NCBI GenBank assembly: GCA_016800925.1
Contig: JABCPU010000079.1
Coordinates: 124,001-188,000, forward strand
Source of the DNA: Suillus spraguei
Lineage: Eukaryota; Basidiomycota; Agaricomycetes; Boletales; Suillaceae
Length of the DNA: 64,000 nucleotides
Reading direction: 5' to 3'
Part shown: in pieces, positions 56,139 through 64,000 of the stretch
Position numbering within the stretch: position 1 is the stretch's first letter
Layout: each line of letters opens with the position of its first letter
Program-made: the position numbers and the translations under genes
Notes under the pieces: generated by a model
What the model was told of the DNA's origin: nothing
The model's database searches: none
Seen by the model: the letters and a program-made list of their open reading frames with translations, nothing else

Positions 56139-57422
56139 ATGCTACTGATAAGTATGTCTGATAGATTTTGCATGCCACTGCACTGCACAGCAGCGGCACC
56201 ATACTTCGATGGTAACCCAAGAGAATTGCTAATGTTCCTCGCTACTGTAGATGAGTTGGCAGACTTGGCCGGCATTGCTGATAAAGCACACATCAAGGCA
56301 GCTATATGCTATGCAGACCCTGACAAAGCAGAAGTATGGGAATGTCTTGACGAATACAACGGTAACAGCTTTGTAGACTTTGCTAACGCTATCTTGCACT
56401 TGTACTGTTAAGACTGTACTCAAGGGTAGAGAGATCCGAAGGGCTTTGGCCTCAGTTCGTGCACTGTGCCCCTTTCTCGAGTAATGCCCCTTATTTCAAT
56501 GTGGTCCTATTACATTTAACCACACAGTTACTGCTGAAGCAGTCGCTCCGCTGGCAGACCCCTATCAGGGAAACACTATTGAGCACTCTGACGCTGACAT
56601 ACTGCAACAAGTTACAGCATTGGAAATCACTACCGCTGAGCAAGTATCGCTACTGCTCAAAGATACCGCACCACTGGTGGTTCAGCAGTTGCTAATGGCA
56701 CCAAGTACAGACAGCACTATGCTACCTGCACTATCGCGCGAGGATACGGCATCTCTGCCAGTCCAAGTGCTTGACAAAGTTTGTCCCTGAATGAAAATGA
56801 ACCACACTATACTGACGACACTGTGTTTTGCACCATTTATATAGACAGCGATGCATACCACTTGCTAGAAGAAACAGATGAAACAGCAATTGACTTGGTT
56901 AGCACTGACATTTTACTGACAGAACTCTTGATGGTCATGGAGCCTGAACGCTCTCAAGATGAAGTACCACAGACCGCTAGCGCTGATAGTGAAGAAGTTA
57001 TAGAAGTATCACTGGAAAGGTATAGTATAGTAGAAGTGCCGATGCATACCGCAGAAGCAACATTTAATGCTCAAACCTTTACCACACATTTACCACTGAC
57101 ATCTAAAGAAATGTTCAACACAGGAGCTATTCAGCTGAACTTGCAGACCGCACGTGCCTACCGCTGTATGTTGACCGCTGCATTAGTATGCAAAGATGAT
57201 GGTCTTATCAAGCCATACTGCGTTCCTAGCCTTACTGCAGCTAGAAGGTTTATTATCGACTACCAGCATACGTTCCTGTGGCAGATGACGAAGCGCAGCC
57301 TACCGCCCGCTAGTTGTCCGCCAACTATCGTCCCACAGTACTGCAGGCCATTGCATGCTTGCATAGCGCTATGGCAGTACGAACGCAGATCACACAGTTT
57401 CCATTGCAGAAGAAGAAGCTAA
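56139..57422 (+). pseudogene. Element A gag-like ORF and ORF2, copy 2
   Basis: Capsid-like frame from ATG 56,139 to 56,411, where a ~100-bp unrelated sequence (56,405-56,508) replaces the YPEC junction. The rest of gag (56,520-56,790) is in other frames. ORF2 (56,781-57,422, starting at a TTG-frame overlap) is open and nearly identical to copy 1, with a longer C-terminus. Confidence 0.7.
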
Positions 57423-58164
57423 CCCCAGAAGTCAAGCGTCAAAGACCCAAGCACGTATACCCGCCAGCAGAAACCCCAATGGCATCATTCATTACCCTAC
57501 CGCCACCGACATTCACTAATACCACCCTCGTTACTTGATCATAAGAACAAAGAAAAGAATATTGCACACATACAATAGTCTCTGTTTTACCCCGGGTTTT
57601 GTCCAGCGATCAGTTTCACACTTTCAAATGCACACCCACACAGCATCACTTACATACATTAGCACTAACAAGCGCACAGACTTTTATTATGGTATGAAGG
57701 ACTATATCAATTGGACAAGGAATACCCTGCACCGCTAAAGTACTATACACCTTTTTCTTTGAATGCGTAGGCAGCACACCGCGCCCATTAATTGATAAGA
57801 CAGGAGATATCATGCCGAAGCTTACCACGGCGGCAATACTGCAGGCATAGATGAAGATAGCGCAACAAAGAAGACAAAATGAGCAGAACCTCGCACAGAT
57901 TTGCAGTATCAGTTCAATTTTTGTTTACCATGAGCAAGCACTTACTATACATTACCGTTTACCTTAGGCGTCAAATGGACTATGACTGGTGCTAGGACTT
58001 GGACATGGAGGCATTGGACTTATTGGACCTCTATGGACTTCAGGCATTCACACTTTTTTCTGGAGCCGCCAGGACCCCTATCATTGCGGCAACTATGCTA
58101 TAGTACAAGTATGAAGAAGCTAAGGTACAAGTACAGTGGAAAAAGAAGAGAAAGACTAAAGTAA
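57423..58164. other. Element A spacer, copy 2, non-coding
   Basis: Inverse of 31,799-32,596. No gene. The GGACTTGGACATGGAGG block near 57,995 is conserved. Confidence 0.5.
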
Positions 58165-58956
58165 CTACTGTAAGTGGCACCTCTTTTGGCGGCGGTTCAT
58201 ACAGCCACAGAGAAAGTTCATGTTTCCCGCCAACTCCCTCATCATTCCCTCTATCTGTATAAACCGCGCCTGGGCCTCTTCCAGCCTTGCTGCCATCAGG
58301 AAGTCCAGATTCTCACCCTCCAAGTCTTGAAGATGCTGCACTACATTCATGAACTCTTCCTCAGAGTCTCCCTCCACCACTGCAACAGACTGCATCTTGG
58401 CAGCAATTTTTGCTGGGCGGGAGGGAGAAGCGATCACCACTGGCTCACCGTCAGTCACCTCAATGACTTCATCCAGTTTCTTGGATTGTACCACAGCGGC
58501 ACTCTTGGATGTGCTGGCAGCAGCGACCACAGGCGGCGTCTTTGCTGCAGGACATGTTCTTTTGCGATGAACTAAAGTCAAAATGAGTTAGCAACAGTCA
58601 AGTCAAGAAAAGAAGTAAAGACTTACCGGTGTTATGTGAACACCTGTGTTTATACTTGCGACAATGGTCGCAGACCTTGCCCTCCTCACCGGTGCAAATG
58701 TGGTCCCCCTTGGCACAGGTCCCACACTTGGTCTTGTGGCGAGGACCACCAACAGACATGCATCCGACCTTTGGCTAAACGAGATCAGTAACAGCTAAGT
58801 CACAAGAGAAATAGGAAACTTACCAGCGGTTGCTCTATCACAACCTCTAGAGACTTCAGTGAAGAAGGCCGCGCTACCTTCTTGGGTGCAGGCGCTTCCT
58901 CCTCCTCCTCCTCTTCCTCCTCAGGCTCTTCCTTCAAAGCCTGCTTCTTCCCCTTC
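58165..58956 (-). pseudogene. Antisense zinc-cluster gene of element A, copy 2, 5' end lost to element B
   Basis: Reads leftwards from the element B junction: basic/acidic exon (EEEPEEEEEEEEE, KKVARPSS), CAA where copy 1 has TAA, GTAAGT..TTTAG intron, zinc cluster C-X2-C-X6-C-X7-C-X2-C-X6-C (about 58,640-58,740), second GTAAGT..TTTAG intron, helical C-terminus, stop at 58,165. The visible 3' portion has no lesion, so copy 2 preserves it better than copy 1. Cysteine spacing and splice sites are conserved between copies. Confidence 0.75.
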
Positions 58957-59429
58957 TGTTATAATCGTATGTGCCCCTATTCATTTTCTCTTTCAACTCT
59001 ATCTTGTATATTATGTAATGCGATTCCGACTCATATGCTCAACGCATCTGTACTATAGTGGCCTTCCTTCTTTGGATACGCACTTACATTCTCACGTCTC
59101 TCTTGGTCCATGCACACATATTGGCTTATTTAAGCACATTGTATTATGCTTGTATTCTTCACTTTAATCTTACTGGGTTTTACCTGGAATATCCTTCGCT
59201 TAGGTCTCCAACCTCAGTTGTCTGAATCGTCTCTAAGTCTAAGCACTCCTTAGCCTTAGTCTCTATTCTACTGATCATCTTAGAGTTGCGACTCTTTGAT
59301 CGAACCTTTGATCTTATGCAGAACACTTCCTAGTGGTAGTCCTCATTCTCCTTTGAACATAGTCGAACCTCCCAGCAGACCAGCTATGTCTTATTACTGT
59401 TGCTGGTGATGCCACCCCAGTTCATAACA
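58957..59429 (+). repeat. 5' LTR of element B copy 2, 473 bp
   Basis: TGTTATAATCGTATGTGCCCC..CCAGTTCATAACA. TTATTTAAGC TATA-like box near 59,126; CTTAG-rich block 59,195-59,290. Confidence 0.88.
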
Positions 59430-59561
59430 AAAGATTAAAGTACCGTTGATCATTGATTATCCAGTCTTTGACCTCCCTGGAAACCTCATAAAGCCCTAAC
59501 GGACAGCAAGACTGCGCGTGTAGGCACCGAGAAAGCATAACTCACCAAACGATTCACCATT

Positions 59562-60410
59562 ATGACTACTACGGCTACCACCAAAGATTTTGAATATAAA
59601 ATTGGTCTCCCAACTGCTTTTGACGGAGATCGCGACAATTCCCTGGAATTCATTCTATCATGCAACCTATACTTTGACATCAATGAAAAGTTCTATACTA
59701 CCAACAAACAAAAGATCATTTTCATTACGTCCTTCATGACGGAGAAGAATGCCAAATCTTGGAAAGAGCAATTTCTCGTTCACGCCCAATCAGTTGACAC
59801 TTCTGGACAGAAAGTCGGTTATGGGACGATGAAAGATTTCATGAAGAGCTTCAACAAAGCTTTCGAACCAGTAGATTCTGTAGGAACTGCATTAACGAAG
59901 CTCAGGGACCTCAAACAAGGAAGCAGCGATCTCCAAACCTATATCACTGACTTTGAGGCACTTGCAGCTAAACCTCATATCACCGATAATGCAATGAAGA
60001 TCCAGTTCTTCCAAGACGGTCTTAACCTAGGTATCTTAACCAAACTCTTCACGCCAGGCGACGTCCCAGATGTATTCCGCAACATTGTATCACAATGCAT
60101 CTCCATCGACAACTCCCACCAACACCTTCTGGCATTGCGAGCACACCACGCTCTGCAGAAGAAAAAGAACTATGGAAATGCGCATTACACACCCAGTCAC
60201 GATTCAAACGCAATGGTTGTAGATCGAATCTCTGATATGGAAAGATCCAAGTGCATGAAAAAAGGACAATGCTTTGGATGCAAGGAGACGGGACATCGTA
60301 TTGGTAACTGTCCTGAAAGGAAGAAGAAGACTCCGCTCCGTCAAATGGAACTCAAAGAAATTCAAGATGAAGAAGACGAAACTGTGAGACGAATTGTAGA
60401 GGATTTTTAA
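59562..60410 (+). CDS. gag of element B copy 2, intact
   Basis: 282 codons from ATG 59,562. Capsid-like domain (LPTAFDGDRDNSLEFIL, FMKSFNKAFEPVD, DLQTYITDFEALAAK), CCHC knuckle CFGCKETGHRIGNC near residue 245, charged tail. The only full-length gag in the window. Structural protein of virus-like particles; the accompanying pol is dead. Confidence 0.9.
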   Translation: MTTTATTKDFEYKIGLPTAFDGDRDNSLEFILSCNLYFDINEKFYTTNKQKIIFITSFMTEKNAKSWKEQFLVHAQSVDTSGQKVGYGTMKDFMKSFNKAFEPVDSVGTALTKLRDLKQGSSDLQTYITDFEALAAKPHITDNAMKIQFFQDGLNLGILTKLFTPGDVPDVFRNIVSQCISIDNSHQHLLALRAHHALQKKKNYGNAHYTPSHDSNAMVVDRISDMERSKCMKKGQCFGCKETGHRIGNCPERKKKTPLRQMELKEIQDEEDETVRRIVEDF

Positions 60411-60419
60411 CTTGGAGAA

Positions 60420-63320
60420 ACAAAGATTTGACGTATGTTTCTCCAAATGTATTACTAAGACTTGTACGTGCTGTAGGTGAAAGAAAATAACTTTGTATCC
60501 CTATCACCCTTCACTCACGCACTCGCTTAAAATCCGTCGACACTACCACTGTTATCAACTCTGGCGCAGCAGGAACGTTCATTTCTGAGGAGTTTGTGAA
60601 ACTCCATCAAATCACACAACGAAAACTTAAAACACCATTTCAAGTTACTACGGCAGATGGAACTCTTATCAAAGGAGGGCCAATCACGCATTACTGTCTC
60701 CTAGTGGTAAAAAGTGATGAATGAACTATGTATGGAAAGTTCAATATCACTAAACTTGGACGAAGAGATCAAATCCTTCTGGGAATACCATGGTTATGTG
60801 CCATGAACCCAAGTATAGATTGGACCACCGAAACACTTGCCCTCCAATGAACAACGAAGTCTAATGAGATTGAACAAGACTTGGATACAGATTGGAAGAA
60901 GAACAGGCTACCTCCTGCTTTTCCTTGCCACACCAAGAAATGGCAAAATTTGAAACTTCCAAAACTCATCATCGCTCCTTCCATTAACATCCCTGATGAA
61001 CTCATAATCGACAACTCTTCTCCACGAGTAAAAATACCACAGCGCCCCCCATCACCCATTCCTCGTGTAGAAAAACGAAAGAACGAGTCTGAACCAGAAT
61101 CTCGACCACCTCCATCACAGCCCGTCGAACAATGACCAGCTGAGGAGCAACAACAAGGGAAGTGGAAACCAGACGACGATCTCGGAGGACGAGCTCATAA
61201 TATCCCAAAGTTAACTAAGTACTTCGTACCGCCAAAGTTGTTCACCCCTTCCGCCCAAGAAATGCCTGATCAGGATGAACCCATGACGTCCACAATACCT
61301 ACCGAAGAAGATGAACAATTCAACACAATGCAGGATGTTCGGCATGCACCGGAAGTACACGAAATTTCTTCTTACAAGCTCGGAGATGGAGAGTTCCTTG
61401 TGGAGTATGACACTGATGGCATTAGCATGAGAATCATTGAAGAAGTATCCATGGATACACCCCTCACACGTGATGGAACTTCTCGACTTGAACAACTCCC
61501 TAACCATTCCACAATCTCCCTTTCTCCCCCAAAATACAGTAATCAAGCTCAGGAATTCGCCACTGATGAGAAGGAAAAGAAAAAGAAAACCTTTGAGGAA
61601 TTGGTCCCGGAATACTTACATGACTTTGCAGACATCTTTGCTAAAGATGGTCTGAACAAACTACCCCCCGAACGCCCTGGTATTGATCATCGTATTGATA
61701 CCAAACCCGGTTTCATCCCTCATACGTCTAAGGTTTATCCATTGTCAGAAAAAGAACGCGCTTCTGTTAAAACGTTTATCGACAAAAATCTTGCGAAAGG
61801 CTTCATCTCAGAATCAAAGTCACCTCAAGCTAGTGGCTTCTTCTTTGTAGGAAAGAAGAGTGGAGAATTGCGTCCCTGTCAAGACTATCACTACATCAAT
61901 GATTGGACAGTCAAGAACGCTTACCTGCTTCCACTTCCCATTTCTCTTGTCGCATGCCTTCACAACGCACAATTCTTTATGAAAATGGATATTCGGTCCG
62001 GTTACAACAATATTCGCATCCATCCAGAAGATCGCTGGAAAGCAGCATTTACTACGGAATTTGGCCTCTTTGAACTGAATGTCATGTTCTTCGGCCTTTG
62101 CAACTCCCCGGCAACTTTCCAAGCATATATGAATCGTACCTTCCAGCAAGAAATCAATGAAGGATGGATGGTTATTTACATGGATTATATCCTGATCTTC
62201 TCCACGACAATGGCAGAACACCATGAACAGACCAGACAAGTTTTGATGAAAATACGAAACGAACACTTATTCCTGAAACCGGAAAAATGTACCTTCGATG
62301 CAGAAGAAATGGAATACCTTGGAATGATAATCCGCCCCAGACAAGTTGCTATGGACACCGCCAAAACCAAGGGAATTGCCGAATGGCCAATTCCGAAATC
62401 AGTAAGAGATGTTCGGTCATTCCTTGGCTTCTGCAACTTCTACCGCACGTTCATTTCCCACTACTCTGATATTGCACGACCCCTCATCAATCTAACAATA
62501 CTCCCTTCCTTTGGACGACTCAATGTCAGGATACCTTCCAAGATTTAAAAGAACACTTTATCAAACAGCCGGTACTTCGCAATCCAGAGCCATCTCAGCA
62601 ATTTGTGGTCGCAACTGATGCTTCTCTTGTAGCAACTGGAGGTGTCTTATTGCAAACTGATGAAAACGGCATTTATCACCCATGCACCTACTTGTCCCAG
62701 TCGTTAAACCCAGCGGAGCACAACTATCAAATTTTCGATCGGGAGTTACTTGCAGTTATCCGCACATTAAATGAATGGTGTTACTATCTCGAAGGGAGCG
62801 CCCATACTGTCCTCATCTTCACTGATCACAAAAACCTTCTGTACTTCCGTACTGCACCAAAGTTAACTCGATAACAAGCTTGCTGGCAATTGACGTTGTC
62901 ACTCTTTGACATTGAACTACATCATGTTGCAGGCACTAAACTAGCTGCTCCAGATGCTTTCTCATGTCGCCCGGATCATGATGATGGTTCTCGTGATAAT
63001 GAAGACACTGTGCTTCTTCCTGATTCCCTGTTTGTCCGGCTTATTGATAATGATCTACTTGATGTATTGGCTACTTCTGATCCATTGGACGACCCTGTAT
63101 TCAAAATGGCATCAGATGCACTAGATGGTGTTTGTCTTCCTCCCATGAAGTTGGCCTTGTCCGATTGGAAGATCGATCGTGACGTACTCTATTTCAAGAA
63201 CCATGCTTACATTCCTCCCGTTCATCATGCTGCTATCCTCAATCGCTATCATGATCATATCACTGCTGGTCATCCTGGCCATTTCAAGACTGAAGAACTT
63301 GTTAAACGGGAAGCTTGGTG
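60420..63320 (+). pseudogene. pol of element B copy 2, truncated
   Basis: Protease-like INSGAAGTFIS (60,551-60,583), linker with a TGA near 61,132, RT frame 61,238-62,548 with MDIRSGYNNI and YMDYILIFS, a small deletion near 62,490 shifting the frame, RNase H (ATDASLVATGGVL) with TAA near 62,871, integrase zinc region to HPGHFKTEELV, then loss at 63,321. Shares the protease Asp-to-Asn and RT Asp-to-Tyr changes with copy 1. Confidence 0.88.
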
Positions 63321-64000
63321 GCTGTCATATACCATACTTCTAATCTCAGATCCGATCATATCCGTCCAGATCCGATCGTTTCCATATCCGTCCGGTCCAC
63401 AGATCCTGTCCGGACCACCCTTCCGAATGTACTCACTTCTCGCACCTTAACTCCCTGGTGAACATCTGCGTCTATCTCCTTTCGTCATTTCTCCTACTAC
63501 CGGTACTCCGGCTGTTTATATTTCCGTCCTGTGTTACTGATCCGTTTCCTGTGTTCATTTCCAATTCATGCTTACTGATCCGCTGTGCAATAACTAATAG
63601 ACTTCTGTTACACTTCGTACATAGCCCTCGGTCCCGGACTTGCTAATTATCCGTCTTAGATACTTACTGTATATAAACCACTTGTAGATCTCCGTAGAAC
63701 CTTAGTTCGAATATCATCTTAGATTCTACTCATTCTGCCTCCTCCGGACTTAAGCCACTCTCCGCTTTAAGTCACCTTCCGAGACTTAGGATTGACTCCT
63801 ATAGTCCATACCTCCGACTCTATCTTCGGATAGTCCATCTCCGTTAGTTTCTAGTTAGGAACTCGTTCCGAAACTAGCCTTAATCTCTGTCCTCTCCTTA
63901 CGTTCCAAATTACCTTCGGACGTGTTATATCCGACACCTTCGGACACCCGGATCCGTCACGCAACCCCTTCCGGGTCTTCGGACAAATAACTCCTCCCTG
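63321..64000 (+). mobile_element. Start of a further LTR-like element (C), runs off the window
   Basis: Breaks element B integrase exactly after GCTTGGTGGC and begins TGTCATATACC, as an LTR would. Rich in TCCG/CGGA and CTTAG words (CCTTCGGAC, GACTTAGG, TCTTCGGAC). No coding motif in the visible 680 bases. The matching end and target duplication lie outside the window. Confidence 0.55.
63671..63677 (+). promoter_or_regulatory. TATA box in putative LTR C
   Basis: TATATAAACC context about 350 bases into the element, consistent with an LTR promoter. Confidence 0.5.

Larger units (their letters stand above)
55463..63320 (+). mobile_element. Element A copy 2 with nested element B, inverted relative to copy 1
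   Basis: Same order as copy 1 but on the plus strand: LTR A, PBS, gag-like, ORF2, spacer, antisense gene (minus), element B. The B insertion point and CCTTC target (58,952-58,956, reverse complement of GAAGG) are identical to copy 1, so the composite was duplicated as DNA. The 3' half is missing, cut at 63,321. Confidence 0.85.

Overview
This 64 kb window looks like nuclear DNA of an Agaricomycete (mushroom-forming basidiomycete). The basis is gene content: a Plavaka-type transposase, FunK1-type protein kinases, a CAP59/CMT1-like mannosyltransferase, a GH5 glucanase-like gene with many ~50 bp GT..AG introns, chromovirus Ty3/Gypsy elements, and a Crinkler-type N-terminus on a kinase. No species can be named from the sequence alone. 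No tRNA, rRNA or CRISPR was recognised by eye.

Layout. (1) 1-20.8 kb is gene territory, but nearly every gene is damaged: Plavaka transposase (minus strand, runs off the left edge, preceded by degenerate tandem repeats), a decayed hypothetical basidiomycete gene, a mannosyltransferase pseudogene, a ~65-73 bp minisatellite, a secreted GH5 pseudogene with a clear TATA box, a minus-strand gene joining two Crinkler-like ubiquitin-fold modules to a FunK1-like kinase, and a gene of possible DUF6532 type whose 5' end abuts an LTR. (2) 20.8-36.4 kb is a nested cluster. A non-autonomous LTR retroelement ('element A', minus strand) carries a gag-like reading frame, a second frame and, on its antisense strand, an intron-containing gene with a Zn2Cys6-spaced cysteine cluster. 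It is invaded by a solo LTR of its own family and by a complete but dead chromovirus ('element B', 7.6 kb, 5-bp TSD GAAGG). (3) 36.8-43.8 kb has a FunK1 kinase pseudogene split by a ~1.3 kb AT-rich insertion, a gene fragment and solo LTRs. (4) 45,957-55,375 is a huge palindrome: two ~4.7 kb arms with a 31 bp spacer, each arm holding an 'A2' LTR element (gag-like) plus a decayed Agaricomycete hypothetical gene. (5) 55.4-63.3 kb is an inverted second copy of the A+B composite, with B at the same site and TSD. It is cut at 63,321 by the start of another LTR-like element that leaves the window.

How the parts work together. Elements A, A' and A2 are related (similar gag, similar primer-binding-site leaders). 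They share a very dense, strand-asymmetric hexamer, TACCGC on the sense strand, in LTR, leader and coding sequence. With the antisense Zn2Cys6-type gene of element A, this is my best candidate for an undescribed system: a parasitic LTR element that may encode its own CGG-binding regulator, or may use TACCGC as an RNA-level signal. Element B shares two lethal catalytic changes between its copies (protease D to N, RT YxDD to YMDY). The second copy therefore most likely arose by DNA-level inverted duplication after element B had died, not by retrotransposition.
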